Positions 35,728 through 44,617 of a DNA stretch of 64,000 nt are shown here, piece after piece. The position numbers were made by a program, and so were the translations under genes. The stretch covers positions 1-64,000 of the forward strand of contig JAXGYA010000003.1 of the NCBI GenBank assembly GCA_040772505.1. The letters run 5' to 3'. The notes below the pieces were generated by a model that did no database searches, was not told the DNA's origin, and was given only the letters and a program-made list of their open reading frames with translations. Each line of letters begins with the position of its first letter. Position 1 is the stretch's first letter. This stretch comes from Mariniphaga sp040772505 (lineage in GTDB: Bacteria; Bacteroidota; Bacteroidia; Bacteroidales; Prolixibacteraceae).

Positions 35728-36516
35728 GTGTCATGTCAATTTTGAAATGACGTAATATGTTATTATTTTTGTCAAAAAAACTATGGCAAGATATATTGTA
35801 ACATTGACCCAAGAGGAAAGAGAAATTCTTCTTTCCATAATCAAAAAAGGCTCACATAAATCATCAAAAATGCGTAACGCACTGGTTTTATTAAACTGCG
35901 ATACAGGTGAGTACTCGGAAGACAAGCAGACAAATGAACAAATTAGCAATGTTCTGAAAATCGGGATGCGGACAATAGATCGGATAAAGAAAGCCTTTGT
36001 AGAAGATGGGTTTGAAATCGCGTTAAATGGCAGACCCTCAACACGGTTGTATAAGAAAAAAACGAATTGAAGCTCATATCGGAAAGTAAAAGGTTGGGTT
36101 ATTCCACCAGATCAGAACGGCGAATTTGTGGCGAATATGGAAAAGGTTTTAGACGTTTATAAACGTCCTTATGATTATCAAAATCCAGTTATAACAGCTT
36201 ATCGGAGAAACAAGAATAGCAATTCCTATGAAAGTTGGACAAAAAAGAAAAGAGGATTATGAATACAAACGAAACGGGGTCTGCAATATATTTATGGCAA
36301 ACGAACCATTAATATGGCTGAAATCGAATTAAATGTTCTAACCAGCCAATGCTTGGATAGAAGAATAGCGGATATTGAGACTGTGATAGAGCAAGTAAAT
36401 GCATGGGCAGAACACAGAAATACGGTCGAGGCAACAATTAATTGGCAATTCAAAACAGAGGATGCCAGAGTAAAACTAAGAAGGTTGTATCCGTCAATTA
36501 ATCATTGACATGACAG
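35728..36516 (+). mobile_element. IS630-family element with internal deletion
   Basis: Terminal repeats GTGTCATGTCAAT and (reversed) CTGTCATGTCAAT are bounded by TA on each side (35726-35727, 36517-36518), the IS630 target duplication. It is only 789 bp, versus about 1.1 kb for complete elements. The N-terminal HTH protein is readable at 35783-36070 (LTQEEREILLSIIKKG). A middle part (VLDVYKRPYDYQNPV, then KRNGVCNIFMANEPL in another frame) follows. It is joined by a deletion to the C-terminus (MAEIELNVLTSQCLDRRI, 36314-36508). Part of the DDE core is lost. Confidence 0.85.
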
Positions 36517-36655
36517 TAGTTGTAAAACAGAACATACTTCAAAAGTGTCCCAATCACAAAATCCTTCAATTATACTACCAGCAACGGATCCGCCATATCG
36601 TTTTCATCTGACACCTGATTGATCAGGATAAAGTTTCGGAGTGACAGAAATTGGC

Positions 36656-37897
36656 TCACCCCGAAATCAGCAGTCTTCTCAAAAGCTGGAGGGCAGTCTG
36701 GGCTGACCGGATAATGTTCCGCTCACGGTTGTTGCCGAATACAAATTTTTCAGCCACAATTTCTTGAGGAGTGGCAATAGCTATCCAGACGGTTCCCACT
36801 GGTTTTTCATCAGTTCCGCCTGCGGGTCCGGCGATGCCTGAAGTGGCAACTGCATATTGAGTATTAAGCACTTTCCGGGCACCTTCAGCCATTTCACGCA
36901 CAACCTGCTCACTCACAGCACCATACTTCAGAATAGATTCAAGAGAAACACCAAGCAAATTCTGTTTGATTTCGTTGGAATAGGCTATAATGCCGCCATT
37001 ATACCATCCTGAACTCCCTTGCACCGACGTAATCAAATGGGAAATATAGCCGCCCGTGCAGCTTTCTGCAACGGCAAGGGTCTGTTTCTTTTCCAGCAGC
37101 AAGCTGCCAACTGCACCGGCAAGGGTATCATCATCATATCCAAAAATATGTTCAGGAATAATCTGTTTTAAACGTTCGATTTCCCGTTCAACCTCCCCTT
37201 TCAGAACATTACTGTCATCGCCGATAGCTGACAACCTTAATCTTACTGACATGGGATTGGGAAGGTAGGCTAAACGAATATTTTCTGGCAGTGCACTTTC
37301 CCAACTTTCAATGCGCTCTGCCAGAATAGATTCCGGAAGACCCTGTGTCAATACTGTCTTATGATAAATTGCCCTGAGTTTCCCGTTATTCCGAAGCCGG
37401 GGAATAATTTCATTTTCCACAAGATATTGCATTTCAAACGGAACGCCCGGCACGGAGACAAAAATGGTATCATCTTTCTCAAACCACATTCCCGATGCCG
37501 TACCCACTTTGTTGGGCAGAACCAGACAGGATTCGGGGAGCATCGCCTGATCGCGGTTCAGCTGATTCATGCGGATGTTCCGGTGCTTAAACCGCTCCAG
37601 AATTTGCTCAAAAATCTCCTGATGGAATACAAGCTTCGTGTTAAAAAAACGGCAAAGTGCTGGTTTTGTTATGTCATCTTTTGTGGGACCAAGACCGCCG
37701 GTCAAAATGACCAGGTCTCGCTTTCCTGTTGCCTGACGGAGTGCACCAATAATATGTTCGGTGTTGTCGTGGACTGAGGTTATCTGGCAGATTTCGATTC
37801 CTGCCCGGTTAAAATGTTCAGCAATCCATGCCGAATTAGTATCCACAATCTGCCCGATTAGTATCTCATCTCCAATAGTTATAATTTCGGCTTTCAT
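36656..37897 (-). CDS. cinA: CinA: competence/damage-inducible, NMN amidase
   Basis: 413 aa. The N-terminal MoCF-like domain (AEIITIGDEILIGQIVDTNS, then LTGGLGPTKDD) hydrolyses ADP-ribose-type pyrophosphates in the family. The C-terminal CinA domain (VAESCTGGYISHLIT ... GIAGPAGGTDEKPVGTVWI) is the NMN deamidase used in pyridine nucleotide salvage. Full length. The Ste24-like protease gene is 18 bp downstream... on the minus strand cinA lies downstream of it, so they may share a transcript. Confidence 0.92.
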   Translation of the reverse strand: MKAEIITIGDEILIGQIVDTNSAWIAEHFNRAGIEICQITSVHDNTEHIIGALRQATGKRDLVILTGGLGPTKDDITKPALCRFFNTKLVFHQEIFEQILERFKHRNIRMNQLNRDQAMLPESCLVLPNKVGTASGMWFEKDDTIFVSVPGVPFEMQYLVENEIIPRLRNNGKLRAIYHKTVLTQGLPESILAERIESWESALPENIRLAYLPNPMSVRLRLSAIGDDSNVLKGEVEREIERLKQIIPEHIFGYDDDTLAGAVGSLLLEKKQTLAVAESCTGGYISHLITSVQGSSGWYNGGIIAYSNEIKQNLLGVSLESILKYGAVSEQVVREMAEGARKVLNTQYAVATSGIAGPAGGTDEKPVGTVWIAIATPQEIVAEKFVFGNNRERNIIRSAQTALQLLRRLLISG

Positions 37898-37915
37898 CTC
37901 TCTATTTTACTAGAC

Positions 37916-39196
37916 TTAAACTTCACTCACCGAGTCATCTGCACTGAACTCTGCATCACGCTGTCCGAAGGTTTCCAGATGCTTCAGCCTTTCAAACAGC
38001 GGCGGATGAGAATAGTTAAAAAACACATAGAGCGGATGGGGCGTCAGATTGCTCAGGTTTTTTTGCGAAAGTTTTTTCAGTGCCGAAGCCAAAGCATCAG
38101 GATTATAATGTTGTGCCGCAAAAGCATCAGCCTGATACTCATTTTTCCGGGAAAGCATATTCATAAAAATGCCCAGAATAAACGATACCGGAGCATACAA
38201 AATTCCGAAGGCAACCATGCCGATATGAAAATTCGGAGTTTCAACCCCGAGCGCCCGGCTGAGAGAACTGCTGTCAATCAGTAAAGAGAAGATGTACAGC
38301 AAAATTCCCATTTGCAAAAGTGAAATGAGCAATCCCTGCAAAACATGTTTCTTCTTATAGTGTCCGATTTCGTGCGCCAGCACAGCAACGATTTCATCGG
38401 TATTCATTTCATCAATTAGGGTATCATACAAAACAATCCGTTTTTTGGCGCCAAAACCTGTGAAATAGGCATTCGCTTTTGTGGTGCGTTTTGAGCCGTT
38501 TATCACAAAAATATTATCCAGCCTGAACCCCACCTTTTCAGCAAAATTCCTGATTGCATTTCGCAGTTCGCCTTCTTCGAGCAGTGTCTGTTTATTGAAA
38601 AGCGGCACAATGAGGTTGGAATAGAACATCGCCATAAAAATACTGAACAGAGAAACGGCAATCCATGCATAAATCCAGAACAAATTTTGGGTTTTCTGAT
38701 AAATAAAAATAATGAGCGCCAGTAACCCTCCACCGACGACAGCACCTAACAGCAACCCTTTCAACTGATCGGAAATGAAAATTTTGGGCGTAGTTTTATT
38801 GAAACCAAATTTCTCTTCGATCACAAAAGTATCGTAAACCGAAAAAGGGATTCCGAGAATATTGGATGCAAGCATGATGATTCCAAAAAACAGAAGCGCC
38901 GCCAATATAGCATGGGATGTGATACTCCAGGCAATGGAATCAACAATTGCAAATCCAAAAAAGACAAACATTGCCAGCGTAATCAGAAAACTTAATGTTC
39001 CGGAGTAAATCCCAAGACGATGATTTTCACGCTGATATGCCTGTTGTTTAGCATATTCATCTTTGTCGTAAATTCCTTCAAGCTCCCGGGGAATCTTGCT
39101 GCCCATCCGTTTAATATTCAGATAATCGAGGTAGTTTTCAATTAAAAAATCAAATAAGAGAATAGCAATGATTATCCAAAAAATTGTTCCGTACAT
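37916..39196 (-). CDS. M48 (Ste24/CAAX-type) membrane metallopeptidase
   Basis: 426 aa with at least six membrane helices. The zinc site is HEIGHYKKKH, with the later glutamate in SRKNEYQADAFAA. The N-terminus (FWIIIAILLFDFLIENYLDYLN) and length fit the CAAX prenyl protease 1 (Ste24) branch of M48 rather than HtpX. Expected in the inner membrane for protein quality control. Transcribed just before cinA (18 bp apart). Confidence 0.88.
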   Translation of the reverse strand: MYGTIFWIIIAILLFDFLIENYLDYLNIKRMGSKIPRELEGIYDKDEYAKQQAYQRENHRLGIYSGTLSFLITLAMFVFFGFAIVDSIAWSITSHAILAALLFFGIIMLASNILGIPFSVYDTFVIEEKFGFNKTTPKIFISDQLKGLLLGAVVGGGLLALIIFIYQKTQNLFWIYAWIAVSLFSIFMAMFYSNLIVPLFNKQTLLEEGELRNAIRNFAEKVGFRLDNIFVINGSKRTTKANAYFTGFGAKKRIVLYDTLIDEMNTDEIVAVLAHEIGHYKKKHVLQGLLISLLQMGILLYIFSLLIDSSSLSRALGVETPNFHIGMVAFGILYAPVSFILGIFMNMLSRKNEYQADAFAAQHYNPDALASALKKLSQKNLSNLTPHPLYVFFNYSHPPLFERLKHLETFGQRDAEFSADDSVSEV

Positions 39197-39235
39197 ATAT
39201 GTTCAAAATGGTTAATTTTCAAAGGTACTGCTAAA

Positions 39236-39266
39236 AATAAAAAATGCCCGCATTGCAGGCATTTGT
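39236..39266 (-). terminator. Terminator of the porin gene
   Basis: A hairpin AATGCC ... GGCATT with an A/T-rich flank lies between the porin stop (39288) and the protease start. Confidence 0.6.
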
Positions 39267-39287
39267 TTCACAAAAATAAATATCGGG

Positions 39288-39884
39288 TTAAAAAATCCGG
39301 AATCCCAAAGTGAGCATAAATGTTCTGTTTTTTCCGTTAACGTCGTCATTTGGCGAAACATACAAATTATTAGCTCCATGTTCCATACGTGCTTCCAGAA
39401 AAATGCGCCAGATATCAAATCCGACTCCATACTGAAATCCTAAAGTGTTGTCCTTCAGATAATCTTTAGAAAAAACCTTTTGTTCTTTAATTGTTTTATC
39501 GGTCATCAAACTGAATACCGGGCCGCCAACAATATGGATATTGGAAGATTTACCGTCGAAAACCTTAAACCCCAAAAGCAACGGGATATCCAAATTATTA
39601 TAGTCAAACAGTTCTAATCTTTCCCTTATCTCAGTGTCTGCACCAAAAACCTCTCCGCCCTTTGCACTAAAATAGAGTTCGGGCTGAATATAAATCCTGC
39701 CAAACCCGAAACGGCCATAAACTCCATAATGAGCTTTCACAATGGATTCCGAGGAATATTGACTCTTATTAAAAGTAATTTTTGAATTGTTCAAACCCGC
39801 TTTTATTCCTATTTCCATCTGCGGCTGAGCAAATAATAGTGTTGCTGAAAACAGAAAGAGAATTGAAACAAATAATTTTTTCAT
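39288..39884 (-). CDS. Porin-family (PorT-like) outer-membrane barrel
   Basis: 198 aa from the ATG at 39884; a longer frame to 40007 would run through the dispersed repeat. Signal peptide MKKLFVSILFLFSATLLFAQ, then PQMEIGIKAGLNNSKITF, GRIYIQPELYFSAKGG and the terminal barrel strand FMLTLGFRIF. Resembles the disrupted barrel gene at 12737/15722. Its start codon is the edge of the 123-bp repeat, so translation and probably transcription signals lie inside a repetitive element. Confidence 0.83.
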   Translation of the reverse strand: MKKLFVSILFLFSATLLFAQPQMEIGIKAGLNNSKITFNKSQYSSESIVKAHYGVYGRFGFGRIYIQPELYFSAKGGEVFGADTEIRERLELFDYNNLDIPLLLGFKVFDGKSSNIHIVGGPVFSLMTDKTIKEQKVFSKDYLKDNTLGFQYGVGFDIWRIFLEARMEHGANNLYVSPNDDVNGKNRTFMLTLGFRIF

Positions 39885-39998
39885 CCAATTAAAATTAAAA
39901 GTTTTCAAAGGTATTGGATGCCTGCCTGTCCGGTAGGCAGGTAACTCCCTCATTTTAATTATGCTTGTTTGTGAAGCATTTCTACATGGTCGTTTCAT
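39876..39998 (+). repeat. 123-bp dispersed repeat, copy 2
   Basis: Matches 45-167 with a single mismatch (a for t at about 39984) in the same orientation, 39.8 kb away. Forms the upstream region and start codon of the minus-strand porin gene. Confidence 0.88.
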
Positions 39999-40052
39999 AA
40001 TAAACAATTTTAAAATTTTAATAAAAACGAAAGGAACAACTGTTATATTGCA

Positions 40053-41072
40053 TTAAGCAACGCAATTGACTTCTCGTTCAAGGCTCACTTTAAATTTCTC
40101 AAAAACCGAATTTTTGATTTTCTCAGAAAATTCAAAAATATCCTTTCCGGTTGCATTACCGTAATTTACCAGCACCAGTGGCTGTTTTTCATAGACCCCT
40201 ATATCGCCTTCGCGCCTGCCTTTCCAGCCCGCCTTGTCAATAAGCCAGGCTGCGGAAAGCTTGGCTTTTTCACCGGGCAGCGAATAAACCGGTACATCCG
40301 GGAATTTCTTACGCAATGTTTCTGCAAAACCTATATCTACTACCGGATTTTTAAAAAAACTGCCACCGTTAGCCAAATCCCTGACATCGGGCAGTTTGGA
40401 ATTACGAATATCGATTACAGCTTTTCTGATATTTTGCATATTCACCTCGCCAAACGATTTTACCTTCTCCTCCAAGCGCCCGTAACTGAGATTATATTCC
40501 GGAAATTTTTCAAGCCTGAAAACCACGGAAGTGATGACGAACCGGTTTTTCAGTTCCCGTTTGAAAACGCTGTCGCGATAGCCAAAGCCACAGCTATCCG
40601 TCAAAAATTCCATTCGCTTTTTCTGCTGCAAATCGTATCCTTTCACCCGCTCAACGGCATCGCCTGCTTCCTGTCCGTAAGCACCAATATTTTGTACAGG
40701 TGCAGCTCCCACACTTCCCGGAATCAGCGACAAATTTTCAATTCCGCCCCATTCATTATTCACGCAAAATTCCACAAATTGATCCCATACTTCGCCTGCC
40801 CCCACATCAAGCCAGACATGTTGCCGGTTTTCGTCAATTTTCGTAATTCCCGGAATTTTAGGATACAATACCAATCCATCAAAGTCATTCAGAAACAACA
40901 CATTGCTGCCACCACCCAAAATAAATAGCGGCAATTCTTCACGAAACAGACTGTCCTGAACAAAATATTCCAGGTCTTCGGGTTCGGTAAATTCAAAAAA
41001 ATAGCGGGCACGCGCCTCCACGCCAAAGGTGTTGTACGGTTTCAGTGCCCAATTTTCAAGAAAACGAATCAT
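40053..41072 (-). CDS. murB: UDP-N-acetylenolpyruvoylglucosamine reductase
   Basis: 339 aa from the ATG at 41072 (MIRFLENWALKPYNTFG). The in-frame extension upstream is hydrophobic and not part of the family. FAD-binding region with ILGGGSNVLFLNDFDG, then GSVGAAPVQNIGAYGQE; the catalytic Ser is in CGFGYRDSVFK and the substrate loop NGGSFFKNP. It catalyses the NADPH-dependent step to UDP-MurNAc in peptidoglycan synthesis. Divergent from rarA. Confidence 0.93.
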   Translation of the reverse strand: MIRFLENWALKPYNTFGVEARARYFFEFTEPEDLEYFVQDSLFREELPLFILGGGSNVLFLNDFDGLVLYPKIPGITKIDENRQHVWLDVGAGEVWDQFVEFCVNNEWGGIENLSLIPGSVGAAPVQNIGAYGQEAGDAVERVKGYDLQQKKRMEFLTDSCGFGYRDSVFKRELKNRFVITSVVFRLEKFPEYNLSYGRLEEKVKSFGEVNMQNIRKAVIDIRNSKLPDVRDLANGGSFFKNPVVDIGFAETLRKKFPDVPVYSLPGEKAKLSAAWLIDKAGWKGRREGDIGVYEKQPLVLVNYGNATGKDIFEFSEKIKNSVFEKFKVSLEREVNCVA

Positions 41073-41224
41073 CAAAAAATAAATTTGGTCAAATATAGCG
41101 CAAATCAGGAATATGGCGGTTACCATTTTTCTCAGACCAAGCGAATGAGAGCCATCAAAAAAAATAATCCTACCTTTGATGCCGACATTAAAATCGGTTA
41201 AACAAATAAGAAAAAAGAAAAGAA

Positions 41225-42505
41225 ATGTCCGCAAACCGTCCATTGGCCGAACGCATGCGTCCTGTGAATCTTGACGATTACACCGGACAAAAGCATCTTG
41301 TGGGCGAAGGTGCTGTTTTGCGCAAAATGATTGAATCGGGCAATCTCTCTTCGCTCATTTTGTGGGGACCGCCGGGAGTGGGAAAAACCACCCTTGCCCG
41401 GATTATTGCCAACACTCTGGAACGCCCTTTTTATACGCTGAGCGCTGTGAGCTCCGGAGTGAAAGATGTGCGCGAGGTGATAGAAAAAGCGAAAAAACAA
41501 CAGTTTTTCAACCGTCCGAATCCGATTCTATTCATCGACGAAATCCACCGGTTCAGCAAGTCCCAGCAGGATTCACTTTTAGGTGCGGTAGAAGACGGCA
41601 CCATCACCCTTATTGGCGCCACCACCGAAAACCCGTCGTTTGAGGTCATCTCTCCCCTGCTCTCCCGCTGTCAGGTGTATATTTTGGAACCGCTGAGCAA
41701 AGATGAGCTTCAGGAAATTGTGGACTCCGCAATTCAAAAGGATTCAGAGCTGAAGCAAAAAAAAATAACCATTAAGGAGTACAACGCTCTGTTCCGGTTT
41801 TCTGGGGGAGATGCACGAAAACTGCTCAATGCATTAGAGCTGTCCGTTCTTTCCGAAACTGATGAAAACATTGAAATTACCGACGAAAAAGTCACTTCCT
41901 GCCTGCAAAAAAATCTGACAAGATATGATAAACAGGGGGAGATGCACTACGATATTATTTCGGCATTCATAAAAAGCATCCGGGGGAGCGACCCCGATGC
42001 GGCGGTTTACTGGCTGGCGCGAATGATTGAAGGAGGTGAAGACGTGAAGTTTATTGCCCGCAGGTTACTAATTCTGGCAGCCGAAGATATTGGTCTGGCA
42101 AATCCAAATGCACTGCTGCTGGCGCAAAGCACCTTCGATGCAGTGCACCAGATCGGCTATCCCGAATCGCGGATTATTCTCTCCGAATGCACCATCTACT
42201 TAGCCACTTCGCCCAAAAGCAATTCTGCCTATTTGGCAATTGACGAAGCGCAGGCGCTGGTTAGAAGAACGGGAAATCTCTCTGTTCCGCTGCATATACG
42301 AAATGCACCAACCAAGCTGATGAAAGAGATTGGCTACGGAAAAAATTATAAATACGCCCACTCCTACGAAGGAAGTTTTGCAGAACAGGATTTTCTTCCC
42401 AAAGAGATTAAAAACGAACGAATTTACCACCCCCAAAAGAATCCGGCAGAAATGAAAATTTTGGAGCGGTTGCAGCAGTGGTGGGGAAAACGATTTGGAG
42501 GATAA
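41225..42505 (+). CDS. rarA: Replication-associated recombination protein A
   Basis: 426 aa. AAA+ clamp-loader-like ATPase: LAERMRPVNLDDYTGQKH at the N-terminus, Walker A GPPGVGKTT, Walker B LFIDEIHRF, sensor GATTENPSFE, and the C-terminal RarA domain (IRGSDPDAAVYWLARMIEGG). It acts at stalled replication forks. Full length. The yjbQ-like gene begins 1 bp after its stop with its ribosome site inside the last rarA codons. Confidence 0.94.
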   Translation: MSANRPLAERMRPVNLDDYTGQKHLVGEGAVLRKMIESGNLSSLILWGPPGVGKTTLARIIANTLERPFYTLSAVSSGVKDVREVIEKAKKQQFFNRPNPILFIDEIHRFSKSQQDSLLGAVEDGTITLIGATTENPSFEVISPLLSRCQVYILEPLSKDELQEIVDSAIQKDSELKQKKITIKEYNALFRFSGGDARKLLNALELSVLSETDENIEITDEKVTSCLQKNLTRYDKQGEMHYDIISAFIKSIRGSDPDAAVYWLARMIEGGEDVKFIARRLLILAAEDIGLANPNALLLAQSTFDAVHQIGYPESRIILSECTIYLATSPKSNSAYLAIDEAQALVRRTGNLSVPLHIRNAPTKLMKEIGYGKNYKYAHSYEGSFAEQDFLPKEIKNERIYHPQKNPAEMKILERLQQWWGKRFGG

Positions 42506-42506
42506 C

Positions 42507-42917
42507 ATGATACAACAGGTTGAATTCACATTGCCCCCCATGAAGCGGGGCTACCATCTCATTACGTCAATTATTGAAAAGCGATTGCCTGAATTGCCCG
42601 AAAAAGGGCTGGTGCACATTTTGGTTAAGCACACATCGGCAGGAATAACCATCAACGAAAATGCCGACCCGTCGGTGCGCACCGATTTTGAATCATTCAT
42701 CAACAAGATGATTCCTGAAAATGACCCGGTTTATGTGCATACCTACGAGGGCCCGGACGACATGCCGGCTCACCTGAAATCATCGGTCATTGGTGCCGAA
42801 ATAACTATTCCCGTCACCAACCACCGCTTGAATCTGGGAACATGGCAAGGCATCTATTTTTGTGAATTCCGGGATTACGGCGGATGCCGGAAGATTGTAT
42901 TAACACTGTTTTCTTGA
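42507..42917 (+). CDS. YjbQ family (secondary thiamine-phosphate synthase) protein
   Basis: 136 aa from the ATG at 42507, preceded by GGAGG at about 42496-42500. Conserved motifs LVHILVKHTSAGITINENAD and GTWQGIYFCEFRD identify the UPF0047/YjbQ family, which has weak thiamine-phosphate synthase activity; its main role is unsettled. Translationally coupled to rarA. Confidence 0.9.
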   Translation: MIQQVEFTLPPMKRGYHLITSIIEKRLPELPEKGLVHILVKHTSAGITINENADPSVRTDFESFINKMIPENDPVYVHTYEGPDDMPAHLKSSVIGAEITIPVTNHRLNLGTWQGIYFCEFRDYGGCRKIVLTLFS

Positions 42918-43303
42918 TTTTTCAAATTGCAAACCCTATGTGACTAAGTGATTCAAGAGAAATTTACCACAGATAAACACAGATAATAAGGAAAACTTAT
43001 GTGCTCTATTGTGCCTTATGTGGTTCAAGAAAAGACAAACCACAATAGACACAATAGAACACAATAGAACTCTGCAAAGAATTCCATTTAAAGAGCCAAT
43101 CGCCGGATATTCTGAAGCAGTATGACAGGTTCTTTTTTATCAAACTTTATGAATTTTCTATATGCACGAGAAGAAGACGATTAACATATTGGGCATAATT
43201 TTGTTAATTGTAATTGAAGTGTTGGATTATTTGCCCTGACCGGTGCAAGATGCCAACCCGCTGGCTGGAATTGGAATTAAAAGAGAGAGTAAATTTTATA
43301 ATT
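42918..43303. other. 386-bp non-coding interval
   Basis: No gene seen. Around 42999-43070 there is imperfect dyad and tandem sequence built from ACACAATAGA units and their complement (TCTATTGTG), able to fold into a long hairpin that could serve as terminator for yjbQ. Confidence 0.5.
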
Positions 43304-43600
43304 ATGGATAAAGTAACAAAGCCGAAAGTTAAGACTCTTGCTTCCGGAAAGGAACTAATAGCCAAGCAAATGCAGGCAAACGCAGGAGATTTACTGCCAA
43401 AACACCTCGCAAATGTTGAGTCTGTACTTTTCATACATGAAGGAGAATGTATATTAACAATAAACAATGAAGAAAAAATCCTGAAACAAGGAGATGCCTT
43501 TATTGTACCTCCGGAAAAAATACACCAAATTAAGGCTGTGACTGATTTTAAAGGCATACATTTTATGCCAGACAAAATAAAGTTTCAGTTTTTTATGTAA
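43304..43600 (+). CDS. Cupin-domain protein
   Basis: 98 aa from the ATG at 43304. A single cupin barrel: VESVLFIHEGECILTINNEEKIL, then GDAFIVPPEKIHQIKA with one conserved His. Short, no second domain. Small cupins next to AraC regulators often serve as ligand sensors or as mislocated regulator halves; here an AraC gene follows. Substrate unknown. Confidence 0.72.
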   Translation: MDKVTKPKVKTLASGKELIAKQMQANAGDLLPKHLANVESVLFIHEGECILTINNEEKILKQGDAFIVPPEKIHQIKAVTDFKGIHFMPDKIKFQFFM

Positions 43601-43738
43601 ACCTCAAGTTTTTCCCCAACGACCCCTAAGTTTGAAATTTAAACTTTTAAAGCTTCATTGTTGTTCTCTGTTTATGTGATATATAACCCGGTAAAATTGG
43701 GTAAACAAAGTACACAATCACAAAAAGTCAAATCCGGG

Positions 43739-44545
43739 ATGAGAAGTGTTGAAACATTTGAAAGCGACATCAGCAATAACTGGCTGGTTTATTGTTTTGA
43801 GGCATACCGCTTCAACGACTCTTCTTTTGAAGATAAGTTTTTTCCGCGTCCTGTTACTTCAATCATTTTTCATTTTAAAGAACAACCTATCATTCAGGAT
43901 GAAAATCCAATTGTGCTGAAGCCATTTTTTATAGCACCTGTAATTTCGCAAGCTATTCCTTTAAGATTTCAAGGAGATATTGACACATTTGCAATCCACT
44001 GCAAATCAACAGTTATATCCCGCATTCTGGGACTCGACATGTCATTGACCGATGAGCGCAGCATCACACTCCCCCACAATCTTTTTCTTCCTTTATGGGA
44101 AAAAATGTCAACTCAGAACACTACAGCCGAGCGAATCGAATGCTTTTCCGATTTTATCAACACCATACAATCCTCACCTTATATTCCGGATGCCATCGAT
44201 TACTATTGTGATAAAATCATAAAAAACAGCATTTTCACGCCGCTAAAAACTATTATGCAGGAGTGCTACGAAAGTAAGAGTTCACTCCATCGGAAATTTA
44301 CAAAACGTGCCGGAACAACTCCAAAAACGCTTGCAAGAATTGTTCGGTTAGACTATCTGTGGAGAAAAATAATAAATGAAAAAGTCATTGACTATCAGAG
44401 ACTAATCTTTGAAGGAAACTATTTTGACCAGGCTCATTTCATTAATGATTTTAAATCAATTATTGGCGAAACGCCGGGATATTTTTTCAATCGCAATCTG
44501 AAAACTGTAAAATTATTCTCCGGAGACACTTCTGAAAATCAATAA
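43739..44545 (+). CDS. AraC-family transcriptional regulator
   Basis: 268 aa from 43739 (MRSVETFESD); the frame is also open from 43658. An N-terminal sensor domain of the DUF6597 type (ISNNWLVYCFEAYRF, then FPRPVTSIIFHF) is followed by the HTH region (LKTIMQECYESKSSLHRKF, then KRAGTTPKTLARIVRLDYLW, and GETPGYFFNRN). DNA targets unknown; the cupin gene just upstream may be under its control. Confidence 0.8.
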   Translation: MRSVETFESDISNNWLVYCFEAYRFNDSSFEDKFFPRPVTSIIFHFKEQPIIQDENPIVLKPFFIAPVISQAIPLRFQGDIDTFAIHCKSTVISRILGLDMSLTDERSITLPHNLFLPLWEKMSTQNTTAERIECFSDFINTIQSSPYIPDAIDYYCDKIIKNSIFTPLKTIMQECYESKSSLHRKFTKRAGTTPKTLARIVRLDYLWRKIINEKVIDYQRLIFEGNYFDQAHFINDFKSIIGETPGYFFNRNLKTVKLFSGDTSENQ

Positions 44546-44617
44546 TGGGATTTTTTTCCAATGAAATCGTTTGGCAACCGCATACGTTTGCCTGATAATT
44601 CATTTAATCTCCAGGAT

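Noticed and set aside
39885..40007. An N-terminal extension of the porin gene.
   Set aside because: It runs through the dispersed 123-bp repeat; the signal peptide begins at 39884.
41069..41243. A longer murB start adding 57 residues.
   Set aside because: The extra residues are not part of the MurB family and would overlap the rarA start on the other strand; ATG 41072 gives the standard N-terminus.
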